A stretch of 64,000 nucleotides of DNA from Acinetobacter sp. 10FS3-1. GTDB lineage: Bacteria; Pseudomonadota; Gammaproteobacteria; Pseudomonadales; Moraxellaceae. This document shows, piece by piece, positions 1-8,688 of the stretch. The stretch spans positions 1,488,001-1,552,000 of the forward strand of contig NZ_CP039143.1 in assembly GCF_013343215.1 (NCBI RefSeq), read 5' to 3'. The notes under the pieces are model-generated. The model saw only the letters and a list, made by a program, of their open reading frames with translations. It searched no databases and was not told where the DNA came from. Position 1 is the first letter of the stretch, and each line of letters starts with the position of its first letter. The position numbers and the translations under genes are program-made.

Positions 1-941
1 GTGATGGTCTGGTGGACATTTGGAGTAAAGATCCGGTCGATATTTTTATTGGTATTGATGCGCCTGATTTTAACCTGCGTCTTTCTAAAAGCCTGAAGCA
101 GAAGCAGTTACCGATTAAAACCGTGCAATATGTCAGCCCCTCGGTGTGGGCATGGCGTCAGGGACGTGTGCATGGAATTAAAGCCAGTATTGATCTGGTC
201 TTGTGTTTATTTCCTTTTGAAAAAGTGTTCTTTAAAAAGTGGGATATTCCAGCGGCCTTTGTCGGCCATCCACTGGCAGGTCAGTTGCCGCTAAAAAATG
301 ATCTGACCGAAGCTCAGACAGAACTGGGGCTGGATCCGGCATTGAAATACATCGCCTTGCTGCCAGGAAGCCGTCGGGGAGAGATTGAGCGTTTAGGGCC
401 ATTGGTCCTGGATGCAGCCAACCTTTTACACCAGAAACATCCCGATTATATTTTCCTGGTTCCTGCCATTAATGAGGCGCGCAAACAGCAAATTGAAAGT
501 TTGTTGGTGCAATATCCGGCCAGTTTAACAGCGCGGGTACGACTCATAGAAAATAGCGGTCGCGAGTCAAAGATTGGCCGTCAAGTGATGAATGCCTCGA
601 ATATTATTGCCTTGGCTTCCGGGACCGCGACGCTGGAGGCGATGCTATTGCATCGACCAATGGTGACCTTCTATAAACTGCATTGGCTGACTTATCGAAT
701 TGCCAAACTGTTGGTGAAAATTCCTTATTTCTCATTGCCAAATATTATTGCGGGCAAAAAAGTCATTCAGGAACTCATCCAGTCTGAAGCAACCCCAGAA
801 AAGCTGGCGACCGAAATTGAAAAGCTGATGAGTATTGAAGTGGCTCAGATTCAGGTTATGCAGCACATCACTATGCACAAGCAGTTGCTATCCAGTAATA
901 GTGAAGATCCTGTTAAGGCAATACTAGACTTAGTCCAATAA
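1..941 (+). CDS. lpxB: Lipid-A-disaccharide synthase, 5' end cut by window
   Basis: The frame is open from base 3 to the stop at 939-941 and gives about 313 residues of a protein usually near 390, so roughly the first 80 residues lie outside the window. LpxB joins UDP-2,3-diacylglucosamine to lipid X to make the lipid A disaccharide at the inner face of the cytoplasmic membrane. Visible family features are the start of the segment near DIFIGIDAPDFN, the YVSPSVWAWR stretch, FVGHPL, LLPGSRRGEI and the acceptor region ASGTATLEAML. The GTG at 12 is only an in-frame internal codon. The tail overlaps the convergent AraC gene by 12 bp. Confidence 0.95.
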   Translation, partial: DGLVDIWSKDPVDIFIGIDAPDFNLRLSKSLKQKQLPIKTVQYVSPSVWAWRQGRVHGIKASIDLVLCLFPFEKVFFKKWDIPAAFVGHPLAGQLPLKNDLTEAQTELGLDPALKYIALLPGSRRGEIERLGPLVLDAANLLHQKHPDYIFLVPAINEARKQQIESLLVQYPASLTARVRLIENSGRESKIGRQVMNASNIIALASGTATLEAMLLHRPMVTFYKLHWLTYRIAKLLVKIPYFSLPNIIAGKKVIQELIQSEATPEKLATEIEKLMSIEVAQIQVMQHITMHKQLLSSNSEDPVKAILDLVQ

Positions 942-1880
942 TCGAACTTTAGTGCCCTGGCAATTGGAGCGATAGCGGGTTGGCGTTTGTTCAAACTGTT
1001 TTTTAAAGCTTTGACTAAACGCCGTCTCAGATGAATAGCCCACCAGATAGGCAATTCGCTGGATGCTAAATCCGCTATTTCTTAAATATTGGGCAGCTAG
1101 GCGCAGACGGTGCTGTTGCAGATAGGCCAGAGGCGGTTCACCCACGACCTGAGTAAATAGTTGGGCAAATTTGGATCTGGACATGTGACATTGTCCGGCC
1201 AGACTTTCAACGGTCCAAGGTAGTTCCGGTTTGCCATGAATAACTGCCAGTGCATTCGACAGTTCAGGATGTGAAAGGGCATTCAGCCAGCTTGAAGCAT
1301 CTTCCAGATTCAGAATATGATCACGGACACATTCAATCAGTAAGATACTGACCAGATGGTCCAAAATTTTATCACGTCCCGGACGCTGCTGCTGGGTTTC
1401 TTGGGCCAGAAACTGTAGGCCGATTTGTAGCCATTCCGGGGCCGTATCACCCAGAATATGCTGAATATGCAGATGCTTGGGTAAGGCACTGAGCAAAGGT
1501 TTAGCCATCTGAATATCCATACTTGAGCGAATGGCCAATATAAAACTGTGTTCTGCCGATTGATCCGGATTGAGATCTACACATTGCTGCGAATGGGTCG
1601 GAAAAAACGGATTAATCGGAAAGTATTCAGAGAAGTCGGTGGTATCCGGGCAAGACAGGCGGTGTGCAGTGCCCGCGGGTAATAACACCAGATCGCCTTG
1701 TTGCAGCTCAAGCAGACTGCCGTCCATGAATTTTAATTGTGCTTGGCCATGTAACAGTACATAAGCCAGCATGGATGGTTCATGCTGATAGGCAAAGCCA
1801 CCCGGATGAAAGACCTTAATATAAAGGTATTCTGATTTCTCCAAATGAATATCATCAAAAATTTTACTTAAAGCATCCAT
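930..1880 (-). CDS. AraC-family regulator with N-terminal cupin
   Basis: This 316-residue protein has an N-terminal cupin of the AraC_binding/Cupin_6 type (GQAQLKFMDGSLLELQQGD followed by LLPAGTAHRL) and two C-terminal helix-turn-helix units from about residue 215, including VESLAGQCHMSRSKFAQLF and IQRIAYLVGYSSETAFSQSF. It is divergent from the alkane hydroxylase gene with 184 bp between the starts, so I infer it may control that gene; AlkR of Acinetobacter baylyi ADP1 is also AraC-type, but I cannot show orthology. A small inverted repeat TGACT-ATTTT-AGTCA (1894-1908) lies just before its start. Confidence 0.88.
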   Translation of the reverse strand: MDALSKIFDDIHLEKSEYLYIKVFHPGGFAYQHEPSMLAYVLLHGQAQLKFMDGSLLELQQGDLVLLPAGTAHRLSCPDTTDFSEYFPINPFFPTHSQQCVDLNPDQSAEHSFILAIRSSMDIQMAKPLLSALPKHLHIQHILGDTAPEWLQIGLQFLAQETQQQRPGRDKILDHLVSILLIECVRDHILNLEDASSWLNALSHPELSNALAVIHGKPELPWTVESLAGQCHMSRSKFAQLFTQVVGEPPLAYLQQHRLRLAAQYLRNSGFSIQRIAYLVGYSSETAFSQSFKKQFEQTPTRYRSNCQGTKVRLLD

Positions 1881-1893
1881 GCCTAACTCGATG

Positions 1894-1908
1894 TGACTAT
1901 TTTAGTCA
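1894..1908. promoter_or_regulatory. Candidate operator in the AraC/alkB divergent region
   Basis: A perfect 5-bp inverted repeat, TGACT and AGTCA around ATTTT, sits 13 bp upstream of the AraC start codon in the divergent region shared with the alkane hydroxylase gene. The position suits a regulator site, but the arms are short and the assignment is inference only. Confidence 0.3.
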
Positions 1909-2064
1909 GTTTATTTCAAATGATCTGGTTTTTGTGATTGAGGGCCAAAATTTGGCCCATGGAGCCAAAGACGCTGACATAGTTTTTCTGGACTTTAAAT
2001 ACTGTTCGCCGATGCTGAAATATTGAACTATATGTGCAGAGTAACATAAAAAAGGAGGGTCGCA

Positions 2065-3282
2065 ATGAATGCCCCTGCACAAATTCAAACCGTTCAGTTC
2101 AAGCAGGATGCACCCGCACTCAAAGGGCGGCAACTGGATAAGAAACGTTTTGGCTGGCTACTCAGCCCCGGCTTGCCTGTAATTGGTATGGGAATTCTGG
2201 CTGGTTATCATTTTGGCCCCAAGGCAACTAAAAAATTTTTTGCCTTGGGTGGACCTTTACTACTGCATGTAATTATTCCGAGCTTGGATGCCCTGATTGG
2301 TGATGATGCCAATAATCCCGATGATATGCAGATTCAGGTACTGGTTAAAGATCCTTATTATGACCGTATTGTGAAACTGTTTATTCCCTTACAAATAGCA
2401 GCTAATGCCTTTGCAGGCTATGTGGTGACTCGTCCGGAAGTGTCTTTGCTGGACCAGATCCTGCTTGGTATGTCGATGGGTGCGATTAACGGCATCGGGG
2501 TGAACACAGCCCATGAGCTGAGTCATCGTCCTCATAAAAAAGACCATTACTGGTCACATGCCAGTCTGATGCCGTTGGTCTACAACCATTTTCGTATTGA
2601 ACATCCATATGGGCATCATAAGCGGGTAGCGACCCCGGAAGATCCGGCTTCTTCAAAAATGGGCGAATCTTTTTATCGTTTCTGGCCACGCACCGTAATA
2701 GGGGGGCTGAAATCCGCAGTTCAGATTGAAAAAAGACGCTTGGAGCGTAAAGGTTTAAAGTTCTTCAGTACGGAAAACGAGCTGTTTCATGGCTGGGCCA
2801 TGAGTGCCTCTTATCATGCCCTGATGTTCAAGGCGTATGGCAAGAAACTTATTCCTTATACTGTGACGCAGGCATTTTATGGCATCAGCCTGTTCGAAAT
2901 TGTGAATTATCTTGAACATTATGGTCTGAAGCGCGGACTAAAAGCCGATGGCAGTTATGAAAGAACATTGCCAGAACATAGCTGGAACAATAACAATATT
3001 GTGACCAACCTGTTTTTATATCAGTTACAGCGCCATTCGGATCATCATGCTTTTTCAAGCCGGCCATTCCAGGCACTACGCCATTTTGATGAAGCACCGG
3101 AATTGCCAGGTGGTTATGCCACGATGCTGATCCCAGCTTTAATTCCACCTTTATGGTATAAAATGATGGATCAGCGCGTGTATCAGCATTATCAAGGGGA
3201 TTTGACCAAGGCTAATATTCTGCCTTCCAAACGGGCTAAAATCTTTAAAAAATTTGGTGTGTTAGACAGGACAATGGCCTAA
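2065..3282 (+). CDS. alkB: Alkane 1-monooxygenase (AlkB/AlkM type)
   Basis: A membrane diiron hydroxylase of 405 residues that oxidises the terminal carbon of n-alkanes using rubredoxin-delivered electrons. The family histidine boxes are clear: HELSHRPHK (about 150-158), EHPYGHHKRVATPED (about 179-193), NYLEHYGLKRG (about 280) and LQRHSDHHAF (about 317). Hydrophobic segments near residues 30-75 and 105-150 fit the multi-pass topology. The start has a strong ribosome site AAAGGAGGG seven or so bases ahead. Length and motif spelling agree with Acinetobacter AlkM. No rubredoxin or rubredoxin reductase gene lies nearby, as is usual in Acinetobacter. Confidence 0.95.
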   Translation: MNAPAQIQTVQFKQDAPALKGRQLDKKRFGWLLSPGLPVIGMGILAGYHFGPKATKKFFALGGPLLLHVIIPSLDALIGDDANNPDDMQIQVLVKDPYYDRIVKLFIPLQIAANAFAGYVVTRPEVSLLDQILLGMSMGAINGIGVNTAHELSHRPHKKDHYWSHASLMPLVYNHFRIEHPYGHHKRVATPEDPASSKMGESFYRFWPRTVIGGLKSAVQIEKRRLERKGLKFFSTENELFHGWAMSASYHALMFKAYGKKLIPYTVTQAFYGISLFEIVNYLEHYGLKRGLKADGSYERTLPEHSWNNNNIVTNLFLYQLQRHSDHHAFSSRPFQALRHFDEAPELPGGYATMLIPALIPPLWYKMMDQRVYQHYQGDLTKANILPSKRAKIFKKFGVLDRTMA

Positions 3283-3405
3283 TTGAATTGGCTTTATTCT
3301 GTATGAGAAGTTTAGAGATACACGTTCTGATTTTGATTTGGCATTTTTTCATTCTGCATTAAATTTCAGCAATTATTTTGATTATTTGGGTTTGGTTCAT
3401 ATGCG

Positions 3406-3447
3406 CAGCATAGCTTCACAAGGCGGATATCTTGTGAAGCTATGCTG
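3406..3447 (+). terminator. Strong hairpin downstream of alkB
   Basis: A perfect 17-bp inverted repeat (arms 3406-3422 and 3431-3447, beginning CAGCATAGCTTCACAAG) with an 8-nt loop lies in the 347-bp spacer between alkB and the convergent acyl-CoA dehydrogenase gene. Only TTT follows it, so it is a weak Rho-independent terminator at best, or a stabilising 3' structure. The rest of the spacer shows no gene. Confidence 0.55.
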
Positions 3448-3629
3448 TTTAGCTTAAAACCCGTCAAATACTGCTCTTATTTGAGATCACAGAATACAGC
3501 GAGTTTCATGCAGTCTAACCTCCAACCAGTGCGGAAGAGGTTTTAGTGGATCGTATATCCATGAACTTAAACTTTAAAAGTAAAGCCATTTTATATGCGC
3601 TCAACAGCTAATTAAACATACAAAAGATC

Positions 3630-5417
3630 TTAGAACCAGTCAGCCTGCATCTTCAGGCAGGTGTCATCAAAGTTCATCAGTAACTTGGCCTGATGTTCAA
3701 TTTCAGGTAATTCCCATCGAATAAAATATTGAGCCGCCTGCATTTTTCCGGCCAAAAAATCCTGATCTTCCTGCTGAGGGGAAGAGGCGAATTTGTGTTG
3801 AGCTTGATGAGCCATCTCTAGCCAGAGCCAGGCAATGATGGTTTTGCCCATCATGTCCAGATATAAGCCTGAATTCGCCAAGGACTCACTGACCTGACCC
3901 TGCATTAAGGCCTGACCCAGTTTCTGTGTAGTTGCCTGTACCGTATTTAGATGCTGTTTAAATTGTTCTGCCAAGTCGATCAATGTTGGATACTGAATAT
4001 CAGACAGGGTTTTCTGCATTCGCTGCATCAGCAAACTCAGGCCCTTACCATTGTGCTGCCAGAGCTTGCGTCCAAGCAAATCCAGCGACTGAATCCCATA
4101 CGTGCCTTCATGAATCGGATTCAGGCGATTATCCCGATAACATTGTTCCACCGGATATTCGCGGGTATAGCCAGCGCCCCCCAAAACCTGGATTGCCAGA
4201 TCATTGGCTTTAACCCCATAAGCAGACGGGAATGATTTGACCACAGGTGTAATTAAATCTAGCAAGATAGCACTGTCTTCATTTTGTGCAGCCTGATGCT
4301 CATCAATCAATCGGGCTGCAAAAAGGCAAAGGGCCAGAGAGCCTTCTACATAAGACTTCTGTGCCAGCAGCATACGTTTTACATCCGTGTGCTCAATAAT
4401 ATTGACGGGTTTGATATCAGTGCCTTTTTCATGTACCGGACGGCCTTGTGGACGGTTCTTGGCATAATCCAGCGATTCCAGATAGCCGCGATAACCAATC
4501 ATGGCAGCGCCAAGGCCTACGCCGACACGTGCTTCATTCATCATCTTGAACATGTATTTTAAGCCCTGTCCTGGCTCACCAATTAAATAGCCTAAGCAAT
4601 TATCATTTTCACCAAAATTCAAGATAGTGGACGTGGTTCCACGATAACCCATCTTGTGCAGAAGACCCGCCAGTTGTACATCATTGGATTTACCGAGTAA
4701 ACCATCACTATTGGTTTGGAATTTCGGCACAATAAACAGGGAAATGCCTTTCACTCCTTGCGGAGCATCCTGAATACGGGCCAAAACAAGATGTACTATA
4801 TTTTCAGTAATATCCTGATCGCCGCCAGAAATAAACATTTTTTGACCTTTAATGCGATAGCTGCCATCTGCTTGAGGAGTAGCTCTCGTGGTCAGATCTC
4901 CTAGAGAAGAACCGACATTCGGTTCAGTCATTGCCATGGTGCCTGCAAAGCGGCCACTCAACATAGGTGGTAAAAACAGCTGTTTTTGTTCTGCCGAGGC
5001 AAAGGCCTGAATCAGATTGGCTGCGGCAGCAGTCAGAAAAGAATAGGCCACAGTTGAAGGGTTCGCTGACATGAAATAGGCATTACACGCCATATTCACC
5101 AGAACCGGTAATTGCATACCGCCATCTACATAATCATGTTGCGCACAGAGCAGTCCGGCATTGGCAAACTGTTGCCAGGCTACTTTGACTTCAGCAATGG
5201 TTTCTACCTTTGTACCGTCAAAGCTGGGCTCATGCTGATCGGCCTTGGCATTGTGCGGCGCAAAATAATCAGTTGCGATGCCTTTGGCTGTATCCAGGAT
5301 ACTATCAAAGGTGTTTTTATCATGATCCTGATAGCGCTCCAGTTCGGTTAGCGCGTCCAGTTTAAATACATCATAAAGCAGGAAATTAAGATCTTTATCA
5401 TTGATTAGTTGAGTCAT
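3630..5417 (-). CDS. Acyl-CoA dehydrogenase, large FadE-like form
   Basis: A flavin enzyme of 595 residues that introduces the alpha-beta double bond in acyl-CoA. Family features include the substrate/FAD loops MAMTEPNVGSSLGDL, the segment KMFISGGDQDI, GYRGTTSTILNFG and the C-terminal FAD-binding stretch IQVLGGAGYTREYPVEQ, followed by the extra C-terminal domain seen in the 590-residue bacterial subgroup. I chose the ATG at 5417 over one at 5438 because AGGA lies at a normal distance from it. Location beside alkB suggests a role in oxidising the fatty acids formed from alkanes, which is inference. It is divergent from a GlxA-type regulator. Confidence 0.9.
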   Translation of the reverse strand: MTQLINDKDLNFLLYDVFKLDALTELERYQDHDKNTFDSILDTAKGIATDYFAPHNAKADQHEPSFDGTKVETIAEVKVAWQQFANAGLLCAQHDYVDGGMQLPVLVNMACNAYFMSANPSTVAYSFLTAAAANLIQAFASAEQKQLFLPPMLSGRFAGTMAMTEPNVGSSLGDLTTRATPQADGSYRIKGQKMFISGGDQDITENIVHLVLARIQDAPQGVKGISLFIVPKFQTNSDGLLGKSNDVQLAGLLHKMGYRGTTSTILNFGENDNCLGYLIGEPGQGLKYMFKMMNEARVGVGLGAAMIGYRGYLESLDYAKNRPQGRPVHEKGTDIKPVNIIEHTDVKRMLLAQKSYVEGSLALCLFAARLIDEHQAAQNEDSAILLDLITPVVKSFPSAYGVKANDLAIQVLGGAGYTREYPVEQCYRDNRLNPIHEGTYGIQSLDLLGRKLWQHNGKGLSLLMQRMQKTLSDIQYPTLIDLAEQFKQHLNTVQATTQKLGQALMQGQVSESLANSGLYLDMMGKTIIAWLWLEMAHQAQHKFASSPQQEDQDFLAGKMQAAQYFIRWELPEIEHQAKLLMNFDDTCLKMQADWF

Positions 5418-5485
5418 GGTTCGGTCCTGAAAAAACATCCTTGAGATAGCTTTTCAGACTAGCAGTTGCTTTTATTTAAGAGGAT

Positions 5486-5499
5486 TGTCAATAATGACA
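5486..5499. promoter_or_regulatory. Candidate operator between acyl-CoA dehydrogenase and GlxA-type regulator
   Basis: TGTCA-ATAA-TGACA is a perfect short palindrome in the 113-bp divergent spacer, 31 bp upstream of the regulator start. AraC-type proteins more often bind direct repeats, so this is a weak candidate. Confidence 0.25.
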
Positions 5500-5530
5500 T
5501 GAAGTGGGTGAAAAGTGACAAAAAGCAAAG

Positions 5531-6511
5531 ATGCAACAGATAGTAATTTTAGGTTTTGATGGCGCTTTGGCTTCAGCAATTACTGGAGTGGCCGATTTAT
5601 TCGCTATGGCCGGTGTGAGCTGGAACCGGATTCAGCAGCAGCATGTGCAACGTCGGTTTACAGTTAAGGTTGCCAGTCCAGATGGGCAAGCTGTCCGCTG
5701 CATTAATGGTCTGGAATTGCAGGCCCATTGTGCCTATCACGAAATTAAGAATGCGGATATTCTGGTTGTGCCCACAATTGCTGCTCCGATTCTGGAAGTA
5801 CTGGAGCAGAATCGGAGTCTGATCGAGTTTCTTAAAACCGCTCATACGCAGGCAATTCTCATTGCTGGAAATTGTACCGGGAATTTCTTTCTTGCAGAGG
5901 CTGGAATTTTAGACGATCGTGTCGCCACCACACATTGGGGCTTTCAGGATATGTTTCGCTTACGCTATCCGCAGGTCAAACTGAATGCTGATTTGATGAT
6001 TAGCCGCGATCAACATATTTATTGTGCGGGTGGAGGTTTGGCCTGGTTTGATCTGGGATTGCATTTGATCGAGCGTTTCCATGGCTTTGAAGTTGCCATG
6101 CAATCCGCCAAGTCTTTTGTCATTGATTATCGGCGTGATAGCCAATTGTCTTATTCTTTATTGAAAATTGGCAAGCCGCATCAAGACGAACTGGTACAAA
6201 AGGTACAGGAGTGGCTGCAGCAGAACTTTGATCGGAATTTTGTTCTGGATGAGCTGGCGGGCCAGTTTAATGTCACTACTAGAACCCTGATCCGGCGCTT
6301 TAAGCAGGCATTAGATGTACCGCCAAACCAATATTTGCAAGCCATCCGTATTGAAGCAGCACGCAAACGGCTGGAAGAAACTGATCAGGCCGTCGATCTT
6401 ATTATGCAGTATGTGGGCTATCAAGATCCCAGCTCATTCCGGCGTTTGTTTCATAGAAAAACAGGACTAACTCCTTTAGAATATCGGCGCCGGTTTAGCC
6501 AGCGCTTTTAA
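5531..6511 (+). CDS. GlxA-family transcriptional regulator (DJ-1/PfpI plus AraC HTH)
   Basis: The 326-residue product starts with a DJ-1/PfpI-like domain (VILGFDGALASAITGVADLF, and AGNCTGNFFLAEAGILDDR with the nucleophile-elbow cysteine position in GNCTG) and ends with an AraC helix-turn-helix pair from about residue 215 (LDELAGQFNVTTRTLIRRF; VDLIMQYVGYQDPSSFRRLF). Such proteins sense small molecules through the non-enzymatic DJ-1 domain. It diverges from the acyl-CoA dehydrogenase gene, so that gene is its likely target; the ligand is unknown. Confidence 0.9.
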   Translation: MQQIVILGFDGALASAITGVADLFAMAGVSWNRIQQQHVQRRFTVKVASPDGQAVRCINGLELQAHCAYHEIKNADILVVPTIAAPILEVLEQNRSLIEFLKTAHTQAILIAGNCTGNFFLAEAGILDDRVATTHWGFQDMFRLRYPQVKLNADLMISRDQHIYCAGGGLAWFDLGLHLIERFHGFEVAMQSAKSFVIDYRRDSQLSYSLLKIGKPHQDELVQKVQEWLQQNFDRNFVLDELAGQFNVTTRTLIRRFKQALDVPPNQYLQAIRIEAARKRLEETDQAVDLIMQYVGYQDPSSFRRLFHRKTGLTPLEYRRRFSQRF

Positions 6512-6515
6512 AACG

Positions 6516-7716
6516 TTATTCACTTGAAGTTTGGATTTTGGCAGCAGTTCTGCCATGCAACAGATAATACCAGATTAACCCGCTGATACTGACTAAGGCC
6601 AAGACGAGATATAACTGACGATAGCCGATCTGATCCAGCAGCATTCCCAGAAAATAAGGTCCAAAACCTAGACCGGCATCCAAAGCAATAAAGAAGGTCG
6701 AAGTTGCCAGACCCATACGCTGCAAAGTGGTACTTTTTACAGCAATCGTCTGACAGACCGACAGGATATTGCCGAAACCAAAACCAAGCAGCGCAGCGCT
6801 TGTTAGTAACATGACTGAGTTTTGGGTCTGACTGAGCAAAAAAATACCCAATGCCATAAGGATAATCGCAGGATAAATAATGATATTTTCACCTTTACGA
6901 TCCATTAGTGGACCAGTAAAAGGGCGCGATAGCAAAATGGCAATGGCATACATCAGAAAGAAGAAAGAGGCTGTTTCGACCAGATCAATGTCTTGGGCAT
7001 AGAAATGGATAAAAGACAAAACGCCTGAATAACACGTCGTTAACAACAGGACAATGACTGCAATTGGTAGGGCTTTCGGCTCAATATATTGCGCCAGTTT
7101 ACTGGAAGCCTGTGAAGTCGCTTGAATTGATGTCCTTGATTTAATAGGGGGCGGCTGGATAAATACGCTACAGATAAGGCTGCTCAGTGCGATGACACTG
7201 CTCACCAAAAAAATCATCTGATAATCAAAATGTGACATCAACCAGATGCCCATAAAGGGACCAATTGCGGTGCCGACCGTATTGCTCATACTGAAGTAGC
7301 CAATTCCTTCACCGCGCCGTGTTACCGGAATAGTCTGGGCAATCACCGTACCCAGCACAGTTGATGCCACCCCCATCATAAAGCCATGGATCAGGCGAAT
7401 CCCCAACAGAAGTTCCAGCTGAACCGGAATCATATAAAGTCCGGAAAAGATCAAAAAAACCTGTTAAACCTGATAGAAGGGTAAGTTTGAGACCCAGACG
7501 GTTCAGTAATTTTCCAATAATAATACGGCCCAATAAGGTCCCGACAATAAACAGGCCGGAAACCAGACCGGCTTGCGCTGTACTGGCGCCCAATTCGGCC
7601 ACAGAGTAGCCGACAATCACAATCACCAACAAATAGAAAACCAGTACCAGTTGAAAATTCACCAAACTGATCAGGATGAAATTGGAAGTCCAAAGAGGAG
7701 CTTTATCTTGGCTCAT
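6516..7716 (-). pseudogene. MFS transporter interrupted by a frameshift
   Basis: Two frames together make one 12-helix drug-efflux-type MFS protein of about 400 residues. The N-terminal part (MSQDKAPLWTSNFILI through LTLLSGLTGFF) runs to the homopolymer at 7453-7459 and the C-terminal part resumes in the other frame (LIFSGLYMIPVQ onward). The tract has seven A on the plus strand (seven T in the coding strand); six would restore one continuous frame. The downstream part shows no other lesion, so this is a recent mutation, a phase-variable tract or a sequencing error. Start at 7716 is preferred because AAGGAG lies 6 nt ahead. It overlaps the end of marR, indicating translational coupling. The intact protein would resemble the MFS gene at 25.1-26.3 kb. 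Confidence 0.85.
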
Positions 7717-8158
7717 TGGCATCTCCTTGAGACGAAGTAGGCTGCAATTGCTGCATCAATTCCAATAAAACATGTCGGCTGGCAGCGATTTCTTTATCTG
7801 GAATTTGAGCCAGAAGCTGATCTTCAAAAGCATCGATCTGTGTGGAACAGACTGCAAAAGTCTCAAGACCTTTGGGGGTTAAAGTAAAAAGCTTCTGACG
7901 TCGGTCTGGGGTTTCAAGCTGAGAAATAAGGTCTAATTCGACCAGATACTGAATCCGTTTGGTAATACAGGGCTTAGATACATTCAGATAGCTGGAAATG
8001 TCGGCCAGCGTACATTGCTGCTGTGACTGAATCACATAGAGCACCTGCCACAAAGAATAATTAAGTTGTGATGACAGCAATATGATATTGATTTCATCAC
8101 TCATGAGCCGTGCACAGCGTAAAAGCAGAGCACGAAACCGGAGCATAGTAGGCTGCAT
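7703..8158 (-). CDS. MarR-family transcriptional regulator
   Basis: A 151-residue winged-helix regulator. The recognition region reads TLADISSYLNVSKPCITKRIQYLVELDLI and is followed by the wing ETPDRRQKLFTLTPKG, both typical of MarR. It lies immediately upstream of and overlapping the frameshifted MFS gene, the usual pairing of a local repressor with its efflux pump. A 19-bp palindrome covers the bases directly before its start codon, which suggests autorepression. No clear ribosome site precedes the ATG. Confidence 0.9.
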   Translation of the reverse strand: MQPTMLRFRALLLRCARLMSDEINIILLSSQLNYSLWQVLYVIQSQQQCTLADISSYLNVSKPCITKRIQYLVELDLISQLETPDRRQKLFTLTPKGLETFAVCSTQIDAFEDQLLAQIPDKEIAASRHVLLELMQQLQPTSSQGDANEPR

Positions 8159-8159
8159 A

Positions 8160-8178
8160 TAGTTAACATGGCTAACTA
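8160..8178. promoter_or_regulatory. Candidate MarR operator
   Basis: The palindrome TAGTTAacatggcTAACTA has 6-bp arms around 7 nt, with a further symmetric C/G pair inside. It begins two bases upstream of the marR start codon, so a bound dimer would block both promoter and translation start. MarR proteins bind sites of this size and symmetry; the assignment to this MarR is inference from position. Confidence 0.55.
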
Positions 8179-8490
8179 ATTTTTGTTCAATGTACGCTTA
8201 TTTTTTTATAGATACAAGATTGGGGAAATAAAAAGCTGCCGAGCGTTTTTACTGAGCTGAACAGATTTAGCTAAATGTTAAGCTGTGTAAAGAATGATCG
8301 ACAAATTGCTACATATTTAAGCAGGGCTTAGGTCTAAGCTAAATAGAATTAAAAGCTTAGTGTCTTAAAAATTAAGGGATATCGACTTAAGGTTTGTTGA
8401 GATTTCATAAATGGATTGCGCTGTAAGCTCACCTTGAGCAGATGAGGTATGAAACAAAGGGAAGAGCAAAACTATTGCCCGGTTTCATAA

Positions 8491-8608
8491 CAAAATCTGA
8501 GCTGGTTTGAGCTACTGCCTTTCAGGACGAGTATATTTTTTTGCTTCTATCTCGTTATGAGTCATTCATTGAGAGTGACTAAATTGCCTGTCTTATATCA
8601 GCTAAAAA
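8491..8608 (+). repeat. Dispersed intergenic element, copy A
   Basis: This segment aligns with the reverse complement of 22322-22444. The best core is 24 nt (8547-8570), identical except for one base, containing CTATCTCGT and ATGAGTCATTCATT; flanking blocks such as CTAAATT, TCTTATA and CAGCTAAAAA also match in order. It ends 80 bp upstream of the cydA start. It is not coding on either strand. The remainder of the 8159-8688 spacer shows no gene. Confidence 0.65.
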
Positions 8609-8688
8609 TTTTGCGAAATATATTCTTTACGTCGCAGACATATATGAACTGTCAACCAACCCTAATAACTTATTCATAGGTGAAACTT

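Noticed and set aside
6516..7716. Two separate MFS-like proteins
   Set aside because: The pieces are the N- and C-terminal parts of one transporter and join at a homopolymer, so one frameshifted gene is the simpler reading.
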